Source: Pseudovibrio sp. Alg231-02 (GTDB lineage: Bacteria > Pseudomonadota > Alphaproteobacteria > Rhizobiales > Stappiaceae). Taken from it: a stretch of DNA of 64,000 nt. The stretch is from NCBI RefSeq assembly GCF_900143565.1, contig NZ_FREX01000002.1:613667-677666 (forward strand). Direction: 5' to 3'. A program made the position numbers and the translations under genes. Shown piece after piece: positions 17,534-25,902 of the stretch (the first letter of the stretch is position 1; every line of letters starts with the position of its first letter). Under the pieces are notes generated by a model that searched no databases, was not told where the DNA came from, and saw nothing but the letters and a program-made list of their open reading frames with translations.

Positions 17534-18304
17534 ATGAACCAATCCAATGAAGACCATCTGGCACCTCACGGCCCCAACCTTCAGAGACCAGCGCGGGAGC
17601 CGATGTTCAATCTGCCAACCGTGGTTGTTGGACTGTCTCTGATCTTTATTGGGATACATCTGGTTCGTGCCTATGTGTTGACGCCCAACGCGGATTTGCA
17701 GACGCTGCTTTTATTTGCGTTCTGGCCTGTCCGATATCTTAGTGGATTTATGGCTGAATATTCCTGGCCAGGAGAAACCGTTTCGGCGATCTGGAGTTTT
17801 CTGACCTACGGATTTTTGCATGGTAGCGTGCAGCATGTAGGTTTCAATGTGCTTTGGATGGCAGTGTTCGGGAGTGCTGTTGCACGACGTTTTGGTGCGA
17901 CCCGTTTTCTGCTGCTCTCGGCTGTTTGCGCTGTTGCTGGCGCGGGGGCTCATCTTGCTACAAACTGGGGGCAGAGTATCCCGGTGATTGGTGCATCGGC
18001 GGCAGTCTCAGGGCAGATGGCAGCTTCCTTACGCTTCATCTTTGAAGCTGGTGGTCCGATGAGTTCGTTTCGGCGCTATGATAATGCAGCCTATTCTATT
18101 CCTGCCCGCCCTTTGATGGAGGCGTTGAGCGATCGTCGTGTCCTTACCTTTATTCTGGTATGGTTTGGCTTGAACTTCCTATTTGGCATGTGGTCCGCGC
18201 CAATTGCGGGTGAGGGCGTTAGTATTGCCTGGCAAGCTCACGTAGGTGGATTTATCGCTGGCTTGATCCTATTCCCATTATTGGATCCGATTAAACCGCG
18301 TTGA
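17534..18304 (+). CDS. Rhomboid family intramembrane serine protease
   Basis: A 256-residue protein with about six transmembrane helices. The catalytic dyad is visible: Ser155 in GASAAVSG and His236 in AWQAHVGGF. The conserved FLHGSVQHVGFNVLWMAVFG (about residues 95-114) provides the oxyanion-stabilising His/Asn residues in helix 2. Rhomboids cleave single-pass membrane proteins within the bilayer; the substrate is unknown. It lies between the putative small RNA and a CBS-domain gene. Confidence 0.93.
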   Translation: MNQSNEDHLAPHGPNLQRPAREPMFNLPTVVVGLSLIFIGIHLVRAYVLTPNADLQTLLLFAFWPVRYLSGFMAEYSWPGETVSAIWSFLTYGFLHGSVQHVGFNVLWMAVFGSAVARRFGATRFLLLSAVCAVAGAGAHLATNWGQSIPVIGASAAVSGQMAASLRFIFEAGGPMSSFRRYDNAAYSIPARPLMEALSDRRVLTFILVWFGLNFLFGMWSAPIAGEGVSIAWQAHVGGFIAGLILFPLLDPIKPR

Positions 18305-18468
18305 AGTGGAGCGTTTAATAGTTAGCTAACTACATATGTTAACAGCACCTAAGTTGGTGGCTAGGCAAGCATTGTTTTTTTGTGTCATGATGCCGTAGGG
18401 TTAGATTTGTTCTCTTCCTCTTTTTTCTCTGAGAAAGAAGGATGACATAAACAAACGAGGAGGTCGCC

Positions 18469-18900
18469 ATGACAGTTGCTGCCATATTGAACGGCAAAGG
18501 GCGGGACGTTTTTACGGAACCGAGCACACGTAGTTTAAGCGAGATATGCGCAAGCCTTGGAGGCCGCCGCATAGGTGCGATTGTGTTGTGTGATCAGCCG
18601 GGTGTGATTGTTGGGATCGTGTCGGAGCGTGATGTGGTTAAGGCAATTTCCATGGAAGGAACTGATGCACTTGCACAACCCGTCAGTGACTACATGACTA
18701 AAGAAGTTGCCGTCTGTAACGAAACCGATTCCGTGAACGGTGTTATGGCGCGTATGACTGATGGGCGGTTCCGTCATATGCCAGTTGTGGAAGACGGAAA
18801 GCTCATCGGGCTGGTCTCGATCGGTGATATCGTAAAGTTCCGCATTGCTCAAGTTGAGCGTGAAGCAGAGGATCTGCGGAGTTACATTCAGGCCGTATGA
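18469..18900 (+). CDS. CBS domain pair protein
   Basis: A 143-residue soluble protein made almost wholly of two CBS domains (about residues 8-62 and 74-128). Motifs IVGIVSERDVVKAI and LIGLVSIGDIVKFRI mark the ends of each. Such stand-alone CBS proteins bind adenine nucleotides and are thought to act as energy sensors; many alphaproteobacteria carry a similar protein. ATG 18469 has GAGGAGG at ideal spacing, implying strong translation. Confidence 0.92.
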   Translation: MTVAAILNGKGRDVFTEPSTRSLSEICASLGGRRIGAIVLCDQPGVIVGIVSERDVVKAISMEGTDALAQPVSDYMTKEVAVCNETDSVNGVMARMTDGRFRHMPVVEDGKLIGLVSIGDIVKFRIAQVEREAEDLRSYIQAV

Positions 18901-18910
18901 TCTGTGCCTA

Positions 18911-18939
18911 AACTGCTGTGCTTCTAAGGCACAGCAGTT
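18911..18939. terminator. Perfect hairpin between convergent genes
   Basis: An 11-pair perfect stem AACTGCTGTGC (18911-18921) with GCACAGCAGTT (18929-18939) and a 7-base loop. No clear T-run follows, so termination strength is uncertain; the place between the CBS gene and the convergent patatin gene supports this role. Confidence 0.55.
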
Positions 18940-18986
18940 CCATCCAGTCTATTTCTTATCAATACATTGTTGGTCAATGCACTGCA

Positions 18987-19994
18987 TCAAGGCTGCATCT
19001 CTGCCAGTTGATGGAGTTCTGGAAGCGCACGGCATGTGGTTTCATATCCAACGCGAATTGCTTCTTCACCACGATGGAAGTCGAACAGACCCAGATGTGA
19101 GAGGCGCAGTGTCAAAATGTTGTCTGGTGGATCTCCTGCAAGTCGCGAGCGTCCAATCCTGTCCTGAATGATATTGTAGCTGTCCATCATTACACCGGAG
19201 ATGCCCGGCAATCCTTTTGGCTTCCCACCGAATATTTGACGTCGCAGGACGCGCTTGATTGCGCCGCCCGGATCTTTTTGCAGCTTGCTATCGATCTCTG
19301 GGATCATGTCTTTCGGGATTGGGGGCAGTTCATGGACAACTGTAGAGCCTCGGCCGAATGTGTCGGAGTTGAGGTTGACTGCGATCACAGCTCGTGCACC
19401 CATCGCGCGGCATACTGAGACTGGGATTGGATTGACCAACGCACCGTCCACCAGCCAGCGACCACCATATGCGACCGGCTCGAACACGCCGGGGAGGGAG
19501 GTGGAACACCGCATCGCCTGCGTGAGTGGACCCTTCTTCAACCAGATTTCGTGTCCCGTTCCAAGCTCTGTTGCAACTGCTGCAAAAGGTCGATCAAGAT
19601 CCTCGATCATGATCCCGCCGAAGTGGTCTTCGAACAATGCGAGGACTTTTTTGCCTGAGATGAGGCCAGAGCCACCGAAGGAAAGGTCGACCATGCTGAA
19701 GACCCGGCGGCGAGAAAGTGACACAACCCACTCTTCGAGTTGATCAAGCTTGCCGCAGAGATAACAACCACCGACAACAGCGCCAATAGACGTGCCAGCT
19801 ATAAAGTCCGGCTGAATGCCTGCTTCTGAAAGGGCTTTAAGTACGCCAATATGCGCCCAACCACGAGCCGCACCACCGCCTAGAGCCAATCCGATACCTG
19901 GTGTGATCTCTGGCTCAGGTGTGGTGGGTGGTGTCTCAGACTCTTCTTCTACAGGCTGTTTGCTGTTTGGCCACAGAGGTAGATTTTGCAGCAC
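18987..19994 (-). CDS. Patatin-like phospholipase
   Basis: A 335-residue patatin-fold lipid hydrolase of the RssA type. It has the oxyanion-hole GLALGGGAARGWAHIG (about residues 35-50), the nucleophile GTSIG with Ser69 and the dyad Asp183 in DGALVNP. It would cleave acyl chains from phospholipids. Start GTG 19994 has GGAG seven bases upstream. It follows hisI by 104 bases on the same strand, so folE, hisI and this gene may form one transcript. No signal peptide; probably cytoplasmic or peripheral to the inner membrane. Confidence 0.92.
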   Translation of the reverse strand: MLQNLPLWPNSKQPVEEESETPPTTPEPEITPGIGLALGGGAARGWAHIGVLKALSEAGIQPDFIAGTSIGAVVGGCYLCGKLDQLEEWVVSLSRRRVFSMVDLSFGGSGLISGKKVLALFEDHFGGIMIEDLDRPFAAVATELGTGHEIWLKKGPLTQAMRCSTSLPGVFEPVAYGGRWLVDGALVNPIPVSVCRAMGARAVIAVNLNSDTFGRGSTVVHELPPIPKDMIPEIDSKLQKDPGGAIKRVLRRQIFGGKPKGLPGISGVMMDSYNIIQDRIGRSRLAGDPPDNILTLRLSHLGLFDFHRGEEAIRVGYETTCRALPELHQLAEMQP

Positions 19995-20098
19995 TGCTAT
20001 CTCCCCGACTGTCTTTCAACGGTTGAATAATCAAAATTACCTTGGGGTAACTATGCTATTTAAACCTATAAAAAGACTGAATCGGGGCACAGCGAAAC

Positions 20099-20569
20099 CT
20101 ACTGTTTTTTCCCGTAAACTTCTTGGGGGTCATATACCGGAGCGACTTCCGTCTTCTCCAGCCAAACGTCGCCTGTGTCGTTGCTGTCCACTTTTCGGAA
20201 GAAGCAGGAGCGGTAACCGACGTGACAGGTTGCGCCGTTGCCGTGCACTTTGACGCGCAGCCATATGGCGTCCTGATCGCAATCGGTCCGGATTTCAATG
20301 ACTTCCTGCACCTGGCCGGAAGTACCGCCCTTTTTCCAGTATTCCTGTCTGGAGCGGCTCCAGTACCAAGCTTCGCCGGTTTCAATTGTACGACGCAGGC
20401 TCTCGGTGTTCATATAGCCCACCATGAGTAGCTCACCGCTTTCGAAATCCGTAACTGCAGCTGCGATCAGACCGTTATCGTCAAATTTTGGGCAGAGTTC
20501 ATCACCCAGCTCAATTGCTTTTTTGTCAGCACGCGGCGCGAAGCCGTCGGCTTTAATATTCGTCGACAT
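20099..20569 (-). CDS. hisI: Phosphoribosyl-AMP cyclohydrolase
   Basis: Third step of histidine synthesis: opens the adenine ring of phosphoribosyl-AMP. The 156-residue protein has the family core [18 protein letters not shown], the metal-binding RTDCDQDAI and the zinc-binding [12 protein letters not shown]. It is a stand-alone HisI with a short C-terminal tail and without the HisE pyrophosphohydrolase domain, normal for alphaproteobacteria. It follows folE by 34 bases. Confidence 0.96.
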   Translation of the reverse strand: MSTNIKADGFAPRADKKAIELGDELCPKFDDNGLIAAAVTDFESGELLMVGYMNTESLRRTIETGEAWYWSRSRQEYWKKGGTSGQVQEVIEIRTDCDQDAIWLRVKVHGNGATCHVGYRSCFFRKVDSNDTGDVWLEKTEVAPVYDPQEVYGKKQ

Positions 20570-20603
20570 GAAATGCTCGAATTTTGTGATGAATGGTCCG
20601 AGC

Positions 20604-21236
20604 TTACGAACGGACCATTGTCATAAAGCGTACCTGTTCAGATGCGTTGTCTTCAAAAACACCAGAGAACCGGTTGGTGAGTGTTGATACACCCTGCTTT
20701 TGAATGCCACGCATAGACATGCACTGGTGTTCTGCCTCAATCATGACGGCGACGCCACGTGGAGCCAGATACTCTTCCAATGCCGTTGCGATCTGAACGG
20801 TCAGATGTTCCTGTGTCTGAAGGCGACGTGCGTAAATTTCTACAACACGTGCAATCTTGGACAGGCCGACCACAGCATGATCCGGATAATAAGCGATATG
20901 TGCTTTTCCGGTAAACGGCAGCACATGATGCTCACAGAAAGAAGTGAAAGAGATATCCTTCAGCAGCACAATATCATTGTAGCCGCCGACTTCTTCGAAG
21001 GTTCGTTCCAAGTGCTCGCGAGGATCTTCTTTGTATCCAGAGAAGAGATCTTCGTAGGCTTTTACCACGCGTTTTGGTGTGTCCAGCAGTCCTTCACGTT
21101 CGGTGTCATCTCCGATCCATTGAAGAAGTACGCGTGCAGCAGCCTCAGCTTCAGCCCGGCTAGGGCGGTTGGGGAGCTTGTTGTCTTCTGTAGCCGTGGG
21201 ATCGGTCTCTGTAACCGGTCTCAAAACAGCGTCCAT
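20604..21236 (-). CDS. folE: GTP cyclohydrolase I
   Basis: Converts GTP to dihydroneopterin triphosphate, the first step of folate synthesis, as a cytoplasmic decamer. The 210-residue protein has the zinc site and active-site motif [22 protein letters not shown], the [20 protein letters not shown] helix and [10 protein letters not shown] near the end. It is the first gene of a probable folE-hisI-patatin transcript and is divergent from the IscU-like gene, a neighbourhood kept in many alphaproteobacteria. Confidence 0.97.
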   Translation of the reverse strand: MDAVLRPVTETDPTATEDNKLPNRPSRAEAEAAARVLLQWIGDDTEREGLLDTPKRVVKAYEDLFSGYKEDPREHLERTFEEVGGYNDIVLLKDISFTSFCEHHVLPFTGKAHIAYYPDHAVVGLSKIARVVEIYARRLQTQEHLTVQIATALEEYLAPRGVAVMIEAEHQCMSMRGIQKQGVSTLTNRFSGVFEDNASEQVRFMTMVRS

Positions 21237-21410
21237 ATTATGTCTCCAACAATACGCAGTCGATGAGTGTAATTTAAGACATACTTCTCTTAAAAAAACA
21301 CTGAACCCGCCATAGGTTCCTGCGCAACAACTATTTTTGTCGGCCTGTTTTCAGTCAGGCTCTTCCCATTGTCATACGCAAATCTATAGCTTACCTAAGG
21401 AGATGCGAGT

Positions 21411-21494
21411 ATGGCGCAGGGTATAAACTACGACAACCCGTTTAGACAGCCAATAAATTGGCACCTATGGTTTCTTCTAGGTAATGTGTGCTAG
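21411..21494 (+). CDS. Possible 27-residue small protein
   Basis: ATG 21411 follows AAGGAG with 8 bases of spacing, an ideal Shine-Dalgarno in an otherwise empty region. The frame encodes 27 residues with a polar first half (NYDNPFRQ) and an aromatic, hydrophobic second half (WHLWFLLGNV) that could sit in a membrane. It lies in the 415-base gap between folE and the IscU-like gene and points toward the latter. It could be a true small protein or a leader peptide; I know no family for it. Confidence 0.35.
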   Translation: MAQGINYDNPFRQPINWHLWFLLGNVC

Positions 21495-21603
21495 ATTGCG
21501 ATATTCCGCTTTTGACCTCTAGCAAGGTCTCGGCAGCACCACCTATATAAGATAGATGTCTTGGTTAGGAAAGGGTCTTCCCTTACTACTGAGTGATCCA
21601 AGG

Positions 21604-21624
21604 TCGCTTTAAGTTATAAAGCGA
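21604..21624 (+). promoter_or_regulatory. Hairpin in the leader of the IscU-like gene
   Basis: Perfect 8-pair stem TCGCTTTA (21604-21611) with TAAAGCGA (21617-21624) and loop AGTTA, 27 bases before the ATG of the scaffold gene. It is too AT-rich and lacks a T-run for a terminator; it may be an operator or an RNA element. Confidence 0.4.
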
Positions 21625-21651
21625 GTGTCAGAATAGTAGCCAGAGTTTTGC

Positions 21652-22086
21652 ATGTTGGACGACATTTACAATACTAAGATCCTTGAGTTTGCAGGGAATA
21701 TCCCTTTACTGGGACATCTCGATGCCCCGCAAGCTCAGGCAAAAGCACACTCGCGGCTTTGTGGTTCGACGGTGAGCGTTGAGGTTTGTGTAGCCGATGG
21801 TCTAATAACCTCATTTGCGCAGGACGTGAAAGCGTGCGCGCTTGGGCAAGCCTCAGCCTCTATTTTAGGCCAAGATGTTATTGGGGCTTCACCCTCTGAA
21901 ATTCGGGAGGCTTATGCGCAGCTCCATGCGATGTTGAAGGAAAGTGGACCACCGCCGAATGGTCGTTTCACTGATCTGTCCTTCCTTGAACCGGTGCGCG
22001 ATTATAAAGCGCGTCATGCGTCCACCATGCTTGCGTTTGAAGCCCTGGTGAAAGCGCTTGATGATGTTGAAGCTACCGTTGCTTAA
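21652..22086 (+). CDS. IscU/NifU-like iron-sulfur cluster scaffold protein
   Basis: A 144-residue protein of the NifU N-terminal/IscU family. It keeps cysteines at the positions expected for the scaffold (SRLCGSTVSVEV near 37 and DVKACALGQASASIL near 62) and a conserved DLSFLEPVRDYKARHAST segment with Arg/His in place of the last IscU cysteine, as in the divergent alphaproteobacterial type found beside yidD. It probably handles iron-sulfur clusters but is not the main ISC/SUF scaffold. It is followed 11 bases later by yidD. Confidence 0.85.
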   Translation: MLDDIYNTKILEFAGNIPLLGHLDAPQAQAKAHSRLCGSTVSVEVCVADGLITSFAQDVKACALGQASASILGQDVIGASPSEIREAYAQLHAMLKESGPPPNGRFTDLSFLEPVRDYKARHASTMLAFEALVKALDDVEATVA

Positions 22087-22097
22087 GGCCAACTGAA

Positions 22098-22451
22098 ATG
22101 TGTAAGCCCGAACCGCTGCCCAAAGTGAGGCCTGCCAGCCTGATGGCGTGGGTTGGGATCGGGCTTATTTGGATTTACCAACACAGTTTGTCGTTGATAC
22201 TCGGGCGTGCGTGCCGTTATCAGCCTTCCTGCTCACATTATACAGCTGAAGCGATGGTGCGTTTCGGCTTTTGGCGTGGCGGTTGGATTGGGCTATCACG
22301 GATCATCCGTTGTAACCCATATGGAGCCAGCGGGTATGATCCTGTGCCTGCAAGTCTGCCCGAGCATTCCAGATGGTATCTGCCCTGGCGCTACGGGCAC
22401 TGGACTGGACACCATATTGACCCCAAGACGCGCTTTGATCTGCCGGACTAG
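22098..22451 (+). CDS. yidD: Membrane protein insertion efficiency factor YidD
   Basis: A 117-residue member of the YidD (DUF37) family, an amphipathic inner-membrane-associated protein that aids YidC-dependent insertion. The core YQHSLSLILGRACRYQPSCSHYTAEAM with the paired cysteines, then GFWRGGWIGLSRIIRCNPYG and GYDPVP, is diagnostic. It is somewhat longer than E. coli YidD (85 aa) at the C-terminus, as in other alphaproteobacteria. Coupled to the scaffold gene (11-base gap). Confidence 0.95.
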   Translation: MCKPEPLPKVRPASLMAWVGIGLIWIYQHSLSLILGRACRYQPSCSHYTAEAMVRFGFWRGGWIGLSRIIRCNPYGASGYDPVPASLPEHSRWYLPWRYGHWTGHHIDPKTRFDLPD

Positions 22452-22466
22452 AAACCGTTCCTGTTG

Positions 22467-23021
22467 CTAAGGACAGGTGAACTCGTTTTTCTCTTCTTCA
22501 GTGAGGACTGGCAAAACCGCGAACTCTCCTTCAATGGAGAGGTTTTCATAGGGCTGTGAGTTGATAACAACGCCGTATGCTTTTCCGCTGGCAGCATCTA
22601 ATGTCCAAACCCATCCGAGATTGGATTCCTGCGGATTATCCTTCCAGGAGATTTGAGTAATTTCCGGCGTAATCTGCTGTACGGTGTAGGTTGCAGATCC
22701 TTTGCTCTTGCCAAGTTTGGAGGTGGTGTTCCAGGCGAGTGCTTCACTGTTGCAAATGAAGGTCGTGAACTTCTCTTCAATTGCCTCTGCGTCTTCCTTT
22801 GTAATAGTCCAGGCGAAATTCAATGATTTCCCTAACCATTGCTCGGCGGCCTTTACAGCGGATGCGCCACTTCCAGTTTCTGCGAGTGTATGGATGTCGC
22901 TTTGGAGGCTTTTGCTGGTTGGGACGGGCGGGCCATCTCCCGTAACCTGTGCAACTGCGACCAGACCAGATGAATGAATGAACAAGACTGCGCTTGCGCT
23001 CAGGATTGCTAAGGGTTTCAT
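22467..23021 (-). CDS. Secreted protein of unknown function
   Basis: A 184-residue protein with a signal peptide of about 24 residues (LAILSASAVLFIHSSGLVAVAQ). The mature part is mixed polar sequence with no motif I recognise; two cysteines (one in FICNSEAL, one at the C-terminal TCP) may form a disulfide. It is convergent with yidD, with only 15 bases between the stops. It is followed upstream on the same strand by another small secreted protein gene. Confidence 0.65.
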   Translation of the reverse strand: MKPLAILSASAVLFIHSSGLVAVAQVTGDGPPVPTSKSLQSDIHTLAETGSGASAVKAAEQWLGKSLNFAWTITKEDAEAIEEKFTTFICNSEALAWNTTSKLGKSKGSATYTVQQITPEITQISWKDNPQESNLGWVWTLDAASGKAYGVVINSQPYENLSIEGEFAVLPVLTEEEKNEFTCP

Positions 23022-23069
23022 TGGGTTATCCTGTTTTCATTCTTGCCGCTGTTTGATTGAGTTCAAAGA

Positions 23070-23369
23070 CTACTGAAAGAACTGCGACCAAAAACTTCCT
23101 TTGTCATTCTCGCTTTGCTCATTGTCAGTAGCGGTTGGATCAGTCGTCGGTTCGGATGGTACCGGCATGTCGTGCGGATTGCTCATTTGGTATTCCGGCA
23201 TACCGCTCATCATGGATGGGTCTTCTTCTGCATTATCTGGTTCTGGTTCGACAATTCCAGAGGTTCCAAGAGAGGGTTCAATAGATATCTGAGCGTGAGC
23301 AGGACGCGCTCCAGTGGTGAGCGCAAACCCTATGACGACAAGATATGTGAAAAGCCAGTGCCTGCTCAT
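23070..23369 (-). CDS. Small secreted acidic protein of unknown function
   Basis: A 99-residue protein with a signal peptide of about 26 residues (cleavage near ARPAHA). The mature part is Pro-, Glu- and Met-rich, low in complexity and probably unfolded (VEPEPDNAEEDPSMM; PSEPTTDPTATDNEQSEND). No family is recognised. It lies 48 bases upstream of the other secreted protein gene on the same strand and may share its transcript. Confidence 0.5.
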   Translation of the reverse strand: MSRHWLFTYLVVIGFALTTGARPAHAQISIEPSLGTSGIVEPEPDNAEEDPSMMSGMPEYQMSNPHDMPVPSEPTTDPTATDNEQSENDKGSFWSQFFQ

Positions 23370-23652
23370 TTGAATACCTTTGGATGATCAGTGTGGTGTG
23401 CACTCCAATACAGAAACTCATAATTTCGTTTGAAGATAATGGCTTAATGTAGAGTTGCGTCCAGCAACTTGCAGTGGTTCCGGGTTCTTGGCTTAATGAA
23501 AAGCTATCTGCCGGTGTTGAAATTCATGAAATTTTTGTGCGCGAAATACGTGATTTTGCCTATGTGGGAGCTGCCTAGAGGCGTGTTGTTCACAGATTGA
23601 GGGCCAAAAACGTTTTTTCCTATGTTTTCCCAACCCAAATTTCAAAGGAGCG
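23370..23652. other. Intergenic region before tRNA-Tyr
   Basis: About 280 bases with no gene seen. It probably contains the promoter of the two minus-strand secreted protein genes at its left end and the tRNA promoter at its right end. Confidence 0.5.
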
Positions 23653-23681
23653 TTGACAAGAGGGGCTCAAATGAAGATAAC
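23653..23681 (+). promoter_or_regulatory. Promoter of tRNA-Tyr
   Basis: TTGACA at 23653-23658, a 17-base spacer and GATAAC at 23676-23681, about 39 bases before the mature tRNA. The -35 is a perfect sigma-70 match and the spacing is ideal. Confidence 0.65.
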
Positions 23682-23719
23682 CCGTCCTCACACGGCGCGG
23701 CCAACTTGGCCAATGCGAC

Positions 23720-23804
23720 GGAGGAGTGCCCGAGTGGCTAAAGGGGGCGGACTGTAAATCCGCTGGCTATGCCTACGTTGGTTCGAATCCAACCTCCTCC
23801 ACCA
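23720..23804 (+). tRNA. tRNA-Tyr (GTA)
   Basis: An 85-base class II tRNA with acceptor arms GGAGGAG and CTCCTCC, long variable arm, TTCGAAT loop, anticodon GTA at 23754-23756 and an encoded CCA end (23802-23804). Confidence 0.97.
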
Positions 23805-23843
23805 TTTTCCTTTCATAAAATCAGTTTGTTACGGTAGAGATGC

Positions 23844-24266
23844 ATGTCTATTGAAGGTTTTGAAGACCTCCCAAGTTATGCTTTTGGCGACAGCCCTGAC
23901 CTTGCTGACAGCTTGCTTGATCTTGTTCTGAATGGAACAAAGACGGCTACCTGTGGCGATCTGCTTTCCTATGAGAAAGAAGGGGAGCCGCTTCCTCAGC
24001 CGGGTGATCAGTTCGTTATTCTTGATGGTAAGGGGCAAGCCGCTTGCGTCATTGAGATGGTTACGGTTGATGTGCGCCAGTTCGACGAGATTGATGAAAT
24101 TTGGGCTGTTCTGGAAGGTGAAGGCGATCTTAGCCTTGAATTTTGGCAGGACGCGCATCGTGAATATTTTGAGCGGAACGGTGTCTTTGCTCAAGATATG
24201 AAGTTGGTTTGTGAGTATTTCCAGCTGGTAAAGATCTTCGAACGCGATCAAGCTAAGCCGAATTAA
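23844..24266 (+). CDS. ASCH domain protein
   Basis: A 140-residue soluble protein of the ASCH (ASC-1 homology) superfamily, beta-barrels thought to bind RNA or modified nucleosides. The core GTKTATCGDLLSYEKEGEPLPQPGD followed by VIEMVTVDVRQFDEI and LEFWQDAHREYF is typical of the bacterial YqfB-like/ASCH group. Function in bacteria is mostly unknown (one group hydrolyses N4-acetylcytidine). It follows tRNA-Tyr by 39 bases and may be read from the same promoter. Its stop overlaps the convergent glycosyltransferase stop by four bases. Confidence 0.88.
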   Translation: MSIEGFEDLPSYAFGDSPDLADSLLDLVLNGTKTATCGDLLSYEKEGEPLPQPGDQFVILDGKGQAACVIEMVTVDVRQFDEIDEIWAVLEGEGDLSLEFWQDAHREYFERNGVFAQDMKLVCEYFQLVKIFERDQAKPN

Positions 24267-25603
24267 GTCTCTTCCAGTTTTTGTGAAATGCTCTCTGAGC
24301 CGGATGATCGCTTGTCCGGTGATGTGCTGTGGCTTTGAATAGCCTGCCAGATATCCTCTTTAACATTCTGCCATTGCCGGAGCTCAGCCCTCAAAGGTAG
24401 TTCTGCGCGTAAGGCGTCCTTGGTTTTTAATGTTGATTGGATCAGGGCGGCCAGTTCCTCAGCGTTGTGCGGGTCGAAATATCGGCAATGATCACCGCCA
24501 ACTTCTGGAATAGAAGTCGCCTTTGAGGCAAGCACAGGTGTCCCCATCCAAAGAGCTTCGCCGACGGGCAAGCCGTATCCTTCAAACAAGCTCGGATACA
24601 CCAGGGCAATTGCTTCTTTGTAAAGGGCGGTGAGCTCGGCTTGCGAAGGCGATTGGACAATCGTCACGTACTTGCCAATAGCCGTATACTGCTGATCTTT
24701 GTTGAGGCTTGCGAAGGCGCCATTTGGAATTGCGCCTGCGCATATGAGCTGTGGCAGAGGTGTATCCTCATTGTGCTTCAAAATGTGCAAGTAAGCGTCA
24801 AAAACCAGTTTTGCATTTTTGCGGTATCTAATGTCACCTAACAGCAAAAAGAACCCATTCTCCGGGCGTTGTCTGAGGGGGTAGATCGGCTCTGTTTCCT
24901 GAAATTCATGAGCCAAATGTATAACGCTTGTGCTCTGAGGGGATGGGAGTTTCTGCTCTGCTAGGAATTTCAGCAGATCGCTTCTCGTATACTCAGAGTT
25001 TGCCAAAACGTGCGGTCTTGTGGTGACAGTTCGCCTTAAATGTTCCAGCCAAAGTTTTGCGCCGAGGTCTTCTTCAGGGTCGTTGAGACGCAAAGGAGAG
25101 ATGTCATGGATCATGACGTAAACTGGTACATATGGCGCGCGGCTCTTCACATACTCAGTTAGACGCCGGGCTTCTTCCAGATTTCCCAATGAAAGAAAGG
25201 GAGCGTCAATGTCGGAGAGTGGATCTCCAAGCGCTTCTCCATCATAAGCTCCGATGGTTTCATCCGCGTGTGAGCGTAATGTATGCCGCAACTTGTGAAA
25301 TAGTCCTTTGATCTTGCGGTTCCTGTATTTTTCAAGATGGAATGTTTTTACAGGAGCGCCCAGCAAGTCGGGCAGATATGCAGGGTTAAGGTCATCATCC
25401 TTAAATAGAGGATCGGCTTGCACACTCACATATTCGTTTGTTCGGGCGTCATGACAGATGAAGGTGACTTCAAGGTCATCCTTATAAAAGCGTCTGGCTG
25501 TTTCATAGAGTGTTCTGGTGACGCCATTCGCCTGTAATGAGGTAGAGCGGTTCTGCCTCAAGGTGGTCAAATCAAAGTAGAGCTTTGGCTTTGGCGTCGT
25601 CAT
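24263..25603 (-). CDS. Glycosyltransferase family 4 protein
   Basis: A 446-residue GT-B fold glycosyltransferase. N-terminal part begins with KLYFDLTTL and NGVTRTLYETARRF; the C-terminal nucleotide-sugar domain has FLLLGDIRYRKNAKLVFDAY, ALVYPSLFEGYGLPVGEALWMGTPVLAS and EVGGDHCRYFDPHN, the GT4 E-x7-E motif region. ATG 25603 has AGGAG six bases upstream and is clearly better than the far upstream ATG at 25858. Donor and acceptor are unknown; it is an isolated gene, probably for a surface polysaccharide. Confidence 0.88.
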   Translation of the reverse strand: MTTPKPKLYFDLTTLRQNRSTSLQANGVTRTLYETARRFYKDDLEVTFICHDARTNEYVSVQADPLFKDDDLNPAYLPDLLGAPVKTFHLEKYRNRKIKGLFHKLRHTLRSHADETIGAYDGEALGDPLSDIDAPFLSLGNLEEARRLTEYVKSRAPYVPVYVMIHDISPLRLNDPEEDLGAKLWLEHLRRTVTTRPHVLANSEYTRSDLLKFLAEQKLPSPQSTSVIHLAHEFQETEPIYPLRQRPENGFFLLLGDIRYRKNAKLVFDAYLHILKHNEDTPLPQLICAGAIPNGAFASLNKDQQYTAIGKYVTIVQSPSQAELTALYKEAIALVYPSLFEGYGLPVGEALWMGTPVLASKATSIPEVGGDHCRYFDPHNAEELAALIQSTLKTKDALRAELPLRAELRQWQNVKEDIWQAIQSHSTSPDKRSSGSESISQKLEET

Positions 25604-25902
25604 GCTCAGCTCCTGGTTGCTGGTAGAGTGTGCGTCATGCATTCCTTGTAATGGAGTTTGCGAATCCTGTTGTTGCAAACAGTATGCGGAGTGGGGAGGG
25701 GGAAGGCTAGCTAAACCCTTGCTAACCAGTGGTAATTCAAGGTGTGTAACCTGTCGATTAGGTGATCTCTCCCGAGGAAAACAGAGTTGGGCGTGCTTAA
25801 AATCATCTGGACGCGTCTTCAAGAATTGTTTATTCAGGCAATCCATGATTAACACCAAACCGCTTACCTGCCTTGTTTGCAGGAGTGAGCCGGAGACTTG
25901 AT

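Noticed and set aside
20180..20200. Third copy of the CCGAAAACCGG palindrome
   Set aside because: The match to CCACTTTTCGG lies within hisI coding sequence and lacks the other arm.
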